Positions 34,961 to 45,554 of a stretch of 64,000 nt of DNA are shown one piece after another (within the stretch, counting starts at the first letter, position 1; the number at the start of each line of letters is the position of its first letter). The DNA lies in NCBI GenBank assembly GCA_025769875.1, contig JAGFNK010000232.1:1-64000 (forward strand). Reading direction: 5' to 3'. Below the pieces are notes generated by a model, which searched no databases, had not been told where the DNA came from, and worked only from the letters and a program-made list of their open reading frames with translations. A program made the position numbers and the translations under genes. The DNA comes from Russula earlei. Its lineage: Eukaryota > Basidiomycota > Agaricomycetes > Russulales > Russulaceae.

Positions 34961-35419
34961 GATCACTGAATCATGTGTGGAACACATCTTACCCCACTAT
35001 GGTACTGGCTTTCTACCTAAAGACTTCAGTTATATTAATGCTCTTGATTCATTTAAGTCTTATTTTGTGAATCATTTTGTTGACTATCATGCACATGAAC
35101 TCCTTCAGCCTCCTAACTAACTTTACAAACTTTATTAACCTTTCCAACCTTTTTGACTTTATGTGGCACCTTGATGACACTATTGAACTTTGCAAACTTT
35201 TGACTTTAGGAGTGACCATTATAAAGCCAAAAAGCCAAAAAAGTTGAAAAAAAATGTGTGATTTTCCTGATGCAATGGTCCATAGACAATGACAGAGGGG
35301 CAAGAGCAGGATGAAGGGGAATCAACAATGGATGAGAGCAATATGATGAAGGGATAGGGAGTGTAGGGAGCCAACCTGGGGTGCACCAAGTTCATATGAC
35401 TTGATCCAAGGGTGGGTAT
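34961..35419. repeat. AT-rich repeat flank, no gene seen
   Basis: CpG-free sequence. A segment near 35060-35100 (TTTGTTGACTATCATGCACA) is similar to one near 41087-41112, showing a shared but unidentified repeat. Nothing else is interpretable. Confidence 0.35.
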
Positions 35420-35681
35420 CAACAGAGAGGAGTGGGTTGCAAAGAGGGGTCCCATTCTGAACTCTTCCTACTACAGAGTAGCTAGGGTGTTTCTATATAC
35501 AGGAGAGAGGTACTAGAGATGAAAGGCATGAAAGAGAATCAAGACTGGTTGAGATGGTCAAGGCAGTTGTGAAAGGTTTGAGAAACAATGCATTGTGTGA
35601 GGCAGGGTGTGGCATGCACACATGGTCAGTGGCAAATGGCCTGGGCAATGCAATCAAGGTCTTGATGTCACATGCAAGGTG

Positions 35682-36557
35682 TGTCACAGTAACAAGCTGT
35701 GTCAGTTCAAGCCTGAAGTTGAGTTTGATAGTAAAGTGTGTTCAGCTGAACAGGCTGGTTTCTGTTGTAAAGAGTAAGGATCCCTGCAGCGGTCAAAGTG
35801 TTTTATGCTAAGCAGGTTATGGCCAGTAGACCCTTCCTAGTATGACTTGGTCCATTGAGAAGCTAGGGTAAGTTTATAATGGGATAGACTAGGGCTGGTT
35901 CCACTAGCTATATGCATTCAAGTCCATTGTAGACCTTGAACACGCAGAGAGAGGGAGGTATGTCTTGAAGGAGGAGAGCTCTTCTCAGTGGAGTGAAGAG
36001 AGACTCTTAGGGGAGGAAGGGAAAGGCGAAAGAGTAGATGGTAGATGGTGTGTGTGTGTGAAGAGTTGATGAAATGGAGAGGTGGATGTGGTTTGAGGAT
36101 TAGGAGTGGAGTGGGTTGCAGGTGAATATGTCAAGAGTAGGTTGGATTCTACAAGAGACCAAGCTTAGGGCTTTGGTCACAAAGTACTGAGCTTATATAT
36201 ACAGGAGAAGTGCAGCAGTAGCTGCGCTTTGACTGTGCTACTAGTATAGTAGGAGTCATAATAAGTAGGAGTCATAGAAATGAGGCCACAAATGAGTCAG
36301 AACCAAGTGACCTGTGCTGCACAGTAAGTGCGCAGCATTGCACAGTCGTAACTGTGAAGTAAGTATAAAAGGAAAGAGAACCAAACAAAGGGAAAGTAAC
36401 AGCAATCCAGTGTTACCTGGATGTGTATGGATCATGTGATAATCCAGAAAGGATCACAAGACATAGGAGATCACAAGACCAGTAAGTAAAGGGACATACA
36501 AAGGAAGCAGTCCATAGCAAAGGTAAGAAGTAAGTGTAAAAGGAAAATGTTGTAACA
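35682..36557 (-). mobile_element. solo Ty3/gypsy LTR (876 bp) with TSD AGGTG
   Basis: Reading on the minus strand it begins TGTTACAACATTTTCC and ends TTACTGTGACA, and aligns along its length with the LTR at 60518-61401. It is flanked by AGGTG at 35677-35681 and 36558-36562. A TATA motif (TGTATATATAAGC) lies near 36200. Confidence 0.93.
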
Positions 36558-37284
36558 AGGTGGCTTGTGGTGTGTGATTGGTGGACAGCCTGGAACAAGA
36601 GGGAGGTGGCAAAGGATAGGAGGAGGTGTCACATTGTCTCACATTTCCACACATGATTCCATGGCCAGCCATATGGTTACCTTACACCTCCTGGGGGCTT
36701 GAAACTTTGACCATCCTTGGTCAAGTGTCTGAATGTGAGTGTTTTGAGCCTTTCATGTCTGAATTGAGGCAGTGGTTGCAGCTGCTTGTGGAAGATATGG
36801 AGGTGGTGATTGGTGATGGCAACAACAGAAGAGGTGAAGGCAATGGGAGATGGAGGCAATGGAGATGAGGATGATGGTGACAAGATGGCAGCTGCATGGC
36901 AGTGGTGTTGTCTTGTGGTGGTGGTGGCATGGTCATCTCCATTGCAGGTGGTGGCAGCAGGTGTGGACAAGGAGCAGAGGTGTAGGTGGTGAGCATGAGT
37001 TCATAGATCTCTAGAGGTGTAGGTGGCAAGGACTCAAGAAGGAGGATATGTGGGGCAGCTTGCATGAGGGTGGAATTTGTTGTCTTGTGATGGCAGTGGC
37101 AGGCATCTCCACTGCAGGTGCCAGCAGCAGATGTGGGTGAGAGCGCACAAATGGACAGGGAGGCAATGTGGGAGGCAGTGTGTGGTGTGCTGTTGGCATT
37201 GGTGGCTGCTTCTCCTGTGGTGTGGTGGTGTGGTGGTGGCTGCTGCTCCTTTTGTGGCACATCATGGCTAGTTCATGGCTGAGG

Positions 37285-38083
37285 GCTGTCATGAACCATT
37301 TCCCGGAGAGGGCCCTTGAAGGACCCTTCCTTATAGGAGGAAACCCAGCCTCTATGATGCCACCCTGTTCACACGAGCAAAAGGGGTGAGTAGAGGTGTC
37401 CACAATATCGCGCGCATTGTTGCGCGAGCGATTCTCGGCACAATCGACATACAGCAAGCCCCACTTAAAGGCAACCCTTCTAGCAACAAGGACAGTATTA
37501 GAGCCTTCCTAAGGACCCTTTGGAACGACCCTAGGAACTCTACAATAGGTACTAACCTAGTATCAAAGGCCCTACAACGCGTTATTAGACCAACTCTAAT
37601 AACTATAGAACGAACTATAAGGCAACACTAAGGACCTTAATAGAAGTATTAGGGTCGACTCTAAGGACCCTAATAGAACTATATAAGGGCCTTATAAGAT
37701 AACACTATTCCATAACCAAACTACAAGTCCTCAAATGACCGGCCCTAAACTAACTAACAAGAAATGAATCAGGTGCTTGCACGTGTACTAAAGCAGTGAA
37801 CACGTGGACAATGGAAGCTCTTACTCATCAAGAGAAGCTTCTTACTCAGCAGCTTACTGAGCATGACTGAGCATGCTCAGTAAGCGTCCTCCGACCTCTT
37901 ACTCATCACTCTATTGTGCTTGATAACAAGATTATGACTTGTTCCCTATTTAGCAGCTCTCTTGTAGTATATAAGCGCTCAATAAAGTAGCGGACAGTCC
38001 TCAGACTGTCCATTTGTTTACGGCACTCTCCATTCCTGGGATACTCCTTTAAGGACCATCCCCTTGTGACTATCCTGGCCTCT
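37285..38083 (+). mobile_element. LTR-like insertion (799 bp) between TGAGG duplications
   Basis: TGAGG at 37280-37284 and 38084-38088 flanks this block, and the cassette reads through if one copy and the insert are removed. It starts GCTGTCATGAACC, contains a run of AAGGACCCT-like short repeats (about 37495-37700), a TATA motif (TAGTATATAAGC, about 37966) and CAGACTGTCCATTTGT shared with the LTR at 33137. Its ends are not a clean TG...CA, so the exact termini are uncertain. Confidence 0.65.
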
Positions 38084-38199
38084 TGAGGCCTTCTTGGTCT
38101 TCTGGGGTGGTGCTGGTGGTGAGGGGTTGCAATGGTGTGGTGGTGCTGGTATTGCATGAAACTGAGACTGATGCAGTGGGTGCTGAGACGAAGACTGAG

Positions 38200-38819
38200 T
38201 GTTACCAAGTGGTTTGGGGTCCGGAAGATGCCAGAACACCTGAACTATGGACTGCACCATTTTCTTCATGTGTGTGTCAGATCTTGATGTTTATGTTTCT
38301 TGATATTGCATTTGGAACACGTTGATCATATCTTTCTAAAGATGTACTGAAGAAGCAATGAGTAGCATTGCTTCTGTCCCAGATGTTCCTGTACTGCCAT
38401 GTACATTGTTTCCCTGATTGGGAAAGTACTTATGACACCAAGATTGCTACTAGGGAAGCACTTAATGCTTCCAGCACTGAGATCATTTACACAGAAGCAA
38501 CTATTGCTTCTGTGAGCCACCTTTGCTTCTATAGCACCAATCAGTACTACAGTAGCACGAACCTTATCCCTGAGGGCTATATAAAGCCCCCAGTTAGTAG
38601 CAGTTGAGCCTTAAGCTCAACTTAGTTTGCCAATCCCTAAACAGTTGACTCCTACCCTGTCTGCAGAGCCCTCCTCATCTTGTTGCCATACTCCAGAAGG
38701 ATCTAACACTCCTTCCCCTCCACAAGTATTGCTTGCTTGACTCAAGCATATCTGCATTGGTAGGACATGTTCATAGATGCAACCATTGATCTTATTTAAG
38801 GCACTTTGGAGCCTTGACA
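38200..38819 (+). mobile_element. family A LTR, full length (620 bp), no target duplication
   Basis: Begins TGTTACCAAG and ends GCCTTGACA, the same 620 bp as the LTR at 53800-54419. A TATA motif is at about 38578. The flanks (CTGAG on the left, AGTAG on the right) do not match. The left side is cassette DNA and the right side is unrelated, which suggests recombination between two elements rather than a simple solo LTR. Confidence 0.85.
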
Positions 38820-39263
38820 AGTAGCTAATGGATCAAATGAACAGCTTTCTAGTATTTGCATTGGCCCTCTTGTCTGCCTGAAGAACACTTTGACTCCCTC
38901 AAGATCTTCCTCTTTTCCTTCAAGAACACAGGCCCAGGCAGGCTTACAGGTGTGCAGATGGCAAGTGGACATAAGCTTGCATTGATGCCTCAGTCGTCAT
39001 GAGTGTGTTCTCAAAATGGAAAGTCGATACTGTACTCTGTAGATCCAAAAGTAGAAATGGCCCAAATGGGATGGCTTGAATCGGCTCAGCCAATGAGAGG
39101 TGTCAAGAGTGTTCTCAAAATGGAAAGTAGATCCAAAAGTAGAAATGGCTCAAATGGGACAGCTCAAATTGGCTCAAGCTGCAAGCCATGGCTGTTGAGA
39201 TTATCATTGATTTGGTGTGTTACCACTACCCTGGGACATTGTGATGTAATCACAGCTCAGACA
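38820..39263. repeat. unassigned repeat with an internal ~75-bp duplication
   Basis: A segment beginning GTGTTCTCAAAATGG at about 39004 recurs at about 39109, including GATCCAAAAGTAGAAATGGC in both. The second copy lacks about 20 bp. No coding capacity is evident. Confidence 0.5.
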
Positions 39264-39660
39264 TGTTGACGTGTCGGTTACATGGACCGGGCATCACCGG
39301 TTTAGCTCAGGTGCATGACGCATCGGATCACGTGGACCAGCTCAGCTCATATGCTGAGATCTGTGTTACTTACAATGATAAGTTAATTGATGACAATCGG
39401 TAGCTACTAACAACTGATCCTTGTATGATCTTTGTTTCTTATTGATGGTAGCTACTTGCAGTGTACTTAGACACACTCTGGAGTACTTAAGAGCATTGTA
39501 TTTTGATAGATCACTTCAGTCTTGTCTTACACAATACTGAAGTGAGTACTTACTGTTTCCTATCTTATCTCTCACATCTAATCACATGTTGTAGATATCT
39601 TGTGATAGATCTTAAGGATCTTATTGTTGTTATCATAACCTGCACCCATCTGCTTCAACA
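39264..39660 (+). mobile_element. copia-type LTR (397 bp) followed by primer-binding-like site
   Basis: Begins TGTTGACGTG and ends CTGCTTCAACA. The next bases, GGTTATGGGCCC (39661-39672), look like a primer-binding site for the half-tRNA priming used by Ty1/copia elements. No matching 3' copy is in the window. Confidence 0.6.
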
Positions 39661-40298
39661 GGTTATGGGCCCTGACCATATCTAAAGTCCAAAGTCAAAG
39701 ATTCACACACAAGCTTATCATTTTTCCCTCTTCACAAGCCTCTGTTATCAGATGACACTCTACTCCCTTGGTCCCTGGAGCCGAAGGATTGACATGTGTG
39801 TTATCTATCATGCGTCAGGGGTACTGATTTGATCTTCAATGATCCAGCAACAACTGCTCTGTTAGCCTGGGTTGGCAATTCGCAATTACCTAAAGTTTAC
39901 TCATGGCACCCTCACCTAATGTTTACATTCCCTCCTTGATCTTGATCACTTGCTTGGTCATCTCGCTTACTGGCCATTACCCCACATCATGAATAATTAT
40001 TGCATGTCACATTACCGACCTATGATAGCCCTCTGGTGACACCACTTGCATTTGGGATGCTGAGGAAGAGTTTCTACTTAGGCATGCTCTTGAAATATAC
40101 ATTCAGAAAGGTCACATTGGCAGTAACAAAAATGACATCAAATTGTATACTTACAAGCTCAAGTGGGAGGAACTCAAACACACATACAGTGGTGTCAGAT
40201 CAATGTCAAGCAGTCTACACATGGGCATCCCTTACACGCACATTCCTAGATGTTAGAGGACACACATCAGACATTCCCGCAATTGCAAACAACAAACA
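39661..40298 (+). other. decayed internal region of copia element
   Basis: Between the LTR and the RNase H fragment I see no continuous frame. The DNA is presumably the remains of the gag-pol interior after large deletions. Confidence 0.35.
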
Positions 40299-40772
40299 AT
40301 GCATGGATCACTTGCAGATGCAGACTGGGCAAGCGATGTTAATGATCGCAAGTCCATGTCCGGCTTTGTGTTCATGCTTGGAGGGGGCACGATCAGCTGG
40401 AGCTCCAAGAAACAGACCTCTGTGGCTCTCTCGAGCACTGAGGCCAAATACATTGCCGCTGCCCATGCCACAAAGGAGCTAATCTGGCTCAGACATCTGT
40501 TAAGTGAGCTAGGAATAGACACTCACCCCCCAACCATTCTTCATGTGGACAACCAATCCACAATCGCCATCGCGCGAAACCCCAAATTCCATGACCGGAC
40601 CAAACACATTGAAGTCCAGCACCACTTCTTGCAACACAAAGTCGAGAGCGAGGAGATCTGCCTTCAGTACATTCCTACTGAGGACCAGGTTGCTGACATT
40701 TTGACCAAAGGCCTTGCACATGAGAAGCATGATAAGTTTTCAGATGAGATGGGATTGCACCGTGCAGGCTGA
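40299..40772 (+). pseudogene. Ty1/copia pol C-terminal fragment: RNase H
   Basis: A clean 157-codon frame with the copia RNase H pattern: ADADWASDVNDRKSMSGFVF, then SSKKQTSVALSSTEAKYIAA, then HVDNQSTIAIARNP and IPTEDQVADILTKGL. The catalytic Asp, Glu and Asp positions are present. The reverse transcriptase, integrase and gag are missing upstream, so it is a 5'-truncated relic. It is followed by a polypurine tract (GCTGAGGGGGCA) and an LTR start. Confidence 0.9.
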
Positions 40773-40779
40773 GGGGGCA

Positions 40780-41043
40780 TGTTGGAGTGCAGCCTCAGCG
40801 TCATGGTTTGGTCATACACTCATGTGGCGCATGACGAACGCACGGACATGTATATAGTTCGTTTTTCATTTATTCCCCGTCCCTCAGTCTTCTACAATAA
40901 GACTGAGGTTAGTCACACTCTCATTACCTACGTACACAACTAATTACACTTTTTGTAGCACTCATTATAGGTCAGGATACCCACTTAGTGTAGTCTTCTA
41001 CAATAAGACTGAGCACTTGTTATAGATACCTTCCTACATTTCA
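40780..41043 (+). mobile_element. copia 3' LTR (about 264 bp)
   Basis: Begins TGTTGGAGTGC right after the polypurine tract; the end is placed at ATTTCA near 41043 and is uncertain. A TATA motif (CATGTATATAG) is at about 40849. A hairpin-forming motif, CTCAGTCTT...AAGACTGAG (about 40889-40913), recurs in part near 41002-41021. Its sequence does not match the LTR at 39264, so the two belong to different copia elements. Confidence 0.6.
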
Positions 41044-41389
41044 GCCATCATGAAGCATTGGACTGGTATAGATCTTTCTTTGTCAATCACTTTGTTGATC
41101 ATCATGCACATGAGTTTATTATGACCCACTTGTTACATGAAATATGTAGCATTGATTCTACTAGTAATTACCATGTACATTTTTTCATATTTAGAAAGAA
41201 ATCTACCAGGTTTCCCAGCCTCTGGGTTTTCAGTTTCCAGAAACTGGGAAACCAGTGGAAACCAACAAAAACCTGTATTTTGTTTTGTGGTTTGCTGATG
41301 GCATCTTCACAGATTCACTGTGACAAATTGGACTTTGAAAATGGCACTGTGACTGATGTGACCTGAGAGTACCTGACGAATGACCGGGG
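41044..41389. repeat. repeat-block edge, no gene seen
   Basis: CpG-poor DNA sharing a motif with 35060-35100. Near 41380 the composition changes abruptly to CpG-containing genic DNA. Confidence 0.35.
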
Positions 41390-42013
41390 GTGACGAATGT
41401 ACAGGGTGATTTAGTATGTCAAGCACCTGCCTCAATAGTGGGGCAAGTAATATCTATCCTACAAGTGTTTCCCATCTCGTTGGATGCGTCTCGCCTGACA
41501 AAATCGACTCTCGCGCTCGAACTCTATGAACAGACGTACATAATAATCGGAAGGCGTGTATCTCAGACTTGGAGCGGGCAGTTCGAGGAGACCCAATACT
41601 CCCCTTGAGTCTCGTACAGACTTTTTTTTTTTTTTAGAATACACTCTTGGTTGATTTGGAATGGCTTGAAGCTCAATCCCGCCGAGACAGAGGGGTGGTA
41701 TCCGTTGTCCTGTTTCTCCCTGTCTTAGTAGACGGAGAGCCATTCTACTGTACCCTGCGTTCTGGTATTTGTGGCACGTTATGTGCATACACCCGTGTCG
41801 CCACAAATACTGACACCTGCGAGCATTGCGAGGCTCTTGTGGGCACTTGTAGAGGCCCATCGTGCAAATGACCATATTACGCGGTTATTACGTGCTGTGC
41901 AACGCACGACACCAGTCATCAGGGATCATACTTTAGCCATGAAGGGAGATCTAGCCGGCGAATACAGACGTGCCGTTCTAATCCATGCCGTTCCAATCCA
42001 TAGCGTGAAATAA
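41390..42013 (+). pseudogene. 3' remnant of an unidentified gene truncated by the repeat block
   Basis: Helical, coding-like stretches in normal-CpG DNA: SRLTKSTLALELYEQTYIII (about 41487-41550) and LVEAHRANDHITRLLRAVQR, then DHTLAMKGDLAGEYRRAV (about 41840-41975), ending at a stop at 42011-42013. The repeating helix pattern recalls TPR- or PPR-like helical repeat proteins, but I cannot name the family. The frame breaks between these parts and the start is missing at the repeat boundary. Confidence 0.4.
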
Positions 42014-42320
42014 AATAGAATGACATCCACAGAAATATGGTGGTGGCCCCGAAGTCGCAGGCTAAGTACCCGGAATATCGTCACGGTTTATAAGCCAGTG
42101 GGTTTGAGTGATTGTTATACTTCCAGTGTTGACCGATGGAACAAACAATAGATTTGGTTTAAGAGAGGCCATGGGGGGGGGGAATCCGGGCAATGTGACC
42201 TCGGTGTTTAAGTGGTTGAACGTCCTGATGGGATGTAATTTATCCTCACAGTCCGTAGCGTGGGGCCGGCATACGAATGCCAGTCCAGCGTAGCATACCA
42301 CGTCGTGCAACGCATTGCTC

Positions 42321-43299
42321 CTATGGACCGGATGAAGGCCATCTTTGTTTGTGTGCATTGGATACAATGTGGACAGCATCCTTTGAGAATACATAGGATA
42401 CACCACTCCAAATGGTGGTTATTGCCACAGTCCACCTGCGTTGTACACTTCAACCTGGCTCTGTATGCAATGCTCTAATGGACTCACTGCAGGCCTTTGA
42501 GGTAGAGCCCAAAACCAACAGCCGCACCGGGTAGTAAAGGGCTTATCGTTGTAGAACCCAAAAGGAGAAGTTGGAGTGCTGTGTTGACTTTGCTGATCGT
42601 CGCGGGCCGCACTTCGGCAGATGGCAGGGAAAAGTCCCAGTAACGCCGAAAGGTTTTCTAGAGGTGTTGGGTACGTTAAAATATTTTTTTAGCAAGGCGT
42701 GCTTACTGGATTTGGGAGCGATGTGTAGCGAATATAAAATGCAGACAGGGCCAATAAGAGATCACGGCCAACGATGATAGTAGCCAGGGGAGCTAGCTCG
42801 GGGATGAGGGTTACGCTCTTCGTAACAAATGAATCGCTCACCAGGGAGCAGTCCCTGCATTGTCAATGTAATTACAAGAGTACCAACAAGCGCTTTATCC
42901 GCAGCAGGGTCGAGGATGGTGCCGAGTACAGATGTCATCAGGTATTTGCGTGCGAGGAAGCCATCAACCTGGGCCGAACGCATCACGATAATAAGAGGCG
43001 ATGAAGTTCCCTCAGCGACTCACCCAGTCCGTGATTCCAGCATAGAGCAACAGACCGGCGGCAGTGACATAATTGTCAGATAGAATCGCCCACCCTAGAG
43101 CAGGGCACGCGGCAATGCGCGACGCAGATAGGAGGTTTGGAAGGGTGTAGATGTTTTCGCGTGTAGCAGATTTTTGTCTTTGTGGATGCGTATGTTGCAA
43201 GCGATGGATAGACAGCAGTGAGAAAGTGACTGGTCGAGAACAGGCACGATGAAAGAAAGAACGGCAGATACAGGGGGCGAATTGCTTGGCTATGAGCAT
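42321..43299 (-). CDS. CRD1: cardiolipin synthase (CDP-alcohol phosphatidyltransferase)
   Basis: Mitochondrial inner-membrane enzyme joining CDP-diacylglycerol and phosphatidylglycerol. The N-terminus, MLIAKQFAPCICRSFFHRAC, is basic and presequence-like. IYTLPNLLSASRIAACPALG follows, then the family signature DG-xx-AR-(x8)-G-xxx-D-xxx-D, here DGFLARKYLMTSVLGTILDP continued by AADK. Later exons give IIVGRDLLLALSAFYIRY, RRYWDFSLPSAEVRPATISK (the SAEV...SK motif typical of CRD1) and a last exon WTVAITTIWSGVSYVFSKDA. The stop is at 42321-42323. It is head-to-head with PIG-L (114 bp). Confidence 0.92.
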
Positions 43300-43413
43300 G
43301 GGAGGCGGCAGCAAAGCAAAGTGAACTCGCCCGCGCGGGAGCAGAACCACGCTGCCGTCACAATCGTCCACACTCGTGGGTGACCCTGACGCCCAAGTCT
43401 TTTACAGTTGGAG

Positions 43414-44430
43414 ATGATCATCCACCCTGGTTTATATGTCATACTCGCATCAGTACCGGTCTTTTTGGGCCTGTTGCTCCAGCCATTGCATCTAGGCGAT
43501 TTCTTTTCTTTCCAGCCTAACACTGGTCATATCTCCCCTCCTCGCATCTTACTTCTCACCGCTCATCCTGATGATGAGACCTTCTTTTTTGGCCCAACAA
43601 TCACGTCTCTTATTCCTTCATTTTCGATGTCAGAGTCTGTAAGCTCGATGGAAAACGCTTCAGATCCTCTCATCCGCAGATTCCCGCAAGTATACTCCCT
43701 TTGCTTCTCTGTCGGCAATGCGGATGGGCTGGGCGACATACGGAGGCATGAACTTGAAGTTAGTCTTGACGTTCTAGGAGTGGCCGGGGATAAACGATGG
43801 GTTCTCGACAAGGTGTACGTTTCTCAGTTATATCTCGTGGCGTTTAACACAGGCAGCTCACAAGGCTGAAGCGAATTCCAGGACAACATCAACGCGGGGT
43901 GGGATGCCATCCTCATAGCTGACACTATCTATAAATATGTTGTGGACTACAATATATCTATCGTGCGTGTTCAATCCAGCGTCTCTCATCGTCAACATAC
44001 CGTAACTTGTCCATAGATTCTGACTTTTGACTCGTATGGTGTGTCTGGCCACCCGAATCATTTCTCTCTGTACCGCGGGGTATCTCGTCTTCTGGCTGCA
44101 TTGCCAGCAGGCACTAGATACCCTATAGCGGCGTATTCCCTCAAATCAAAGCCGGTCATCATCAAATATATGGGAATTCTCGCTCCCCTGTTGGTCAAGT
44201 TGAAAGTTGTCTCTTCCAGAGCTGTCGATACTTTGACACACGGCACGCTGGGCAATTTTGTCTCCCCTGTTCAACCAGTCTTTGTGGCAGGGGTGAAGGA
44301 ATACCGCCGTACTGTCTCTGCCACTCTGCGGCATCGATCCCAGCGCGCCTGGTTCCGCTGGTTGTACATGGCTTTCTCCCAGTACATGTGGGTAAACGAG
44401 TGGGAGCGTATCCATGCGATAGAAGATTGA
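43414..44430 (+). CDS. GPI12: N-acetylglucosaminyl-phosphatidylinositol de-N-acetylase (PIG-L/GPI12)
   Basis: ER enzyme of the second step of GPI-anchor synthesis. It has an N-terminal membrane segment (IIHPGLYVILASVPVFLGLLL), the zinc-binding motif LLLTAHPDDETFF, then SVGNADGLGDIRRHEL and, in the third part, ILTFDSYGVSGHPNHFSLYR with the HPNH metal motif. The C-terminus, SQYMWVNEWERIHAIED, fits the family (YVxxN). The ATG at 43414 gives the hydrophobic anchor directly; the upstream part of the frame starts with TTG. Confidence 0.93.
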
Positions 44431-45554
44431 GTGACGCTGTGATATAGGCCCTTCGTGAGTTGTCATTGCTTCTTTTTGGGACTTGTATTGACTCTATCGA
44501 GGTTGGGGCTGACTTTGTCCTGAGGGCGTTATATATTCGCCGTCAGCGATGTCTCATTTCGAACTTACAAAAACAGTTTACTAGTTTGGTTCCTTGAAAG
44601 CCGACATTAAAGACGGTGCCTTGTGTTTTGGAGGATTGAACAGCGGTTCGGAGACACGAAACACTCAAAATTGGTCCGATCATGTGGGATGTAATACAGT
44701 CACAGTGTGTGTACTCGCCACCTTTGCAACAGCTGAGCGCTTGAGGAACCGATCATTACCCCCAAACACACTTGGATGTATCCACCATCTCTCATTCCAG
44801 TAACTGGACTACACTCGGTTGTTTTTTCGTTTCGTTTCTCGGCTCGTCGACATAGTTTCGTACCATTTTTTCGTGGCTTTCCGAAGACATGCACCGCCAC
44901 GTATTCTTCACCATGGAATCATCATTGACACGAACGTTCTCCCGTCATTCGCCCTGCAGCGCTCATATATGGGTCTTGAAACGAGTAGACGATCCAAAAC
45001 CGACTCCCAAACTTGCTGTTGTGAAATTGACCCCCATTTTTCTTGTCACAAACAACAGAGAGTTCTTAACTTAGGAATCGGTGAGCCGCAATTTTTGCCA
45101 ACGCACCTATTCTGTTGTCGATTCTTTACCTCATTATTTGGCTGGCCGTTCAAGTCTCTCATGTTCGTTGATGTGTGAGGCGCCATGTGCCAGTGGGGGT
45201 TGCAACATCGTATTCTTACACTACGATGCTGTGACACATTGGCACATATGCGACAGCGACTCGGATTCAAGTTCATGGAATTGGTCATTTCTTTGGATCG
45301 ATATCGTATGAACTCCTGCTTGCGATCCGTAGACGTTCACAGGCAAACTCGTTCTGCTCCCGTCAACGGTGCTGCTGCGGGGTACAGTACTGTCGTGTCT
45401 CTTATCCTAGCACCTATCACTCCTGCTGTTTCCTTCATCTTACCTTGACATGGGCTCGGTGTTTAATACTCATCCATGCAGATTCGTACACTTGAACTGG
45501 ACTCACCAAGGCAATTTTCCGACGTCATAGTCCTGAACAAGCTTGAAAAAGTGT
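44431..45554. other. intergenic stretch, nothing firmly identified
   Basis: CpG is normal. Several short forward frames exist (for example near 44890-45070 and 45185-45440), possibly the decayed 5' part of the P-loop ATPase pseudogene that follows, but none reads as a recognisable domain. Confidence 0.35.

Larger units (their letters stand above)
35420..38199 (-). repeat. Ala/Pro-rich cassette, copy B, CpG-depleted and broken by two insertions
   Basis: On the minus strand this repeats the order seen at 51098-53178 and can be followed for most of its length. Almost every CpG of that copy is TpG or CpA here. It is split by a gypsy-type solo LTR (35682-36557) and another insertion (37285-38083), and is cut off on the right by the family A LTR at 38200. 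Removing each insertion with one target duplication gives a continuous match to copy A, for example GATGTCACATGCAAGGTGG. Confidence 0.75.

Noticed and set aside
38195..38824. Target duplication for the LTR at 38200
   Set aside because: The flanking 5-mers CTGAG and AGTAG do not match.
39264..41043. A single intact copia element with matching LTRs
   Set aside because: The two LTR-like sequences start differently (TGTTGACGTG and TGTTGGAGTG) and do not align, so they come from different elements.
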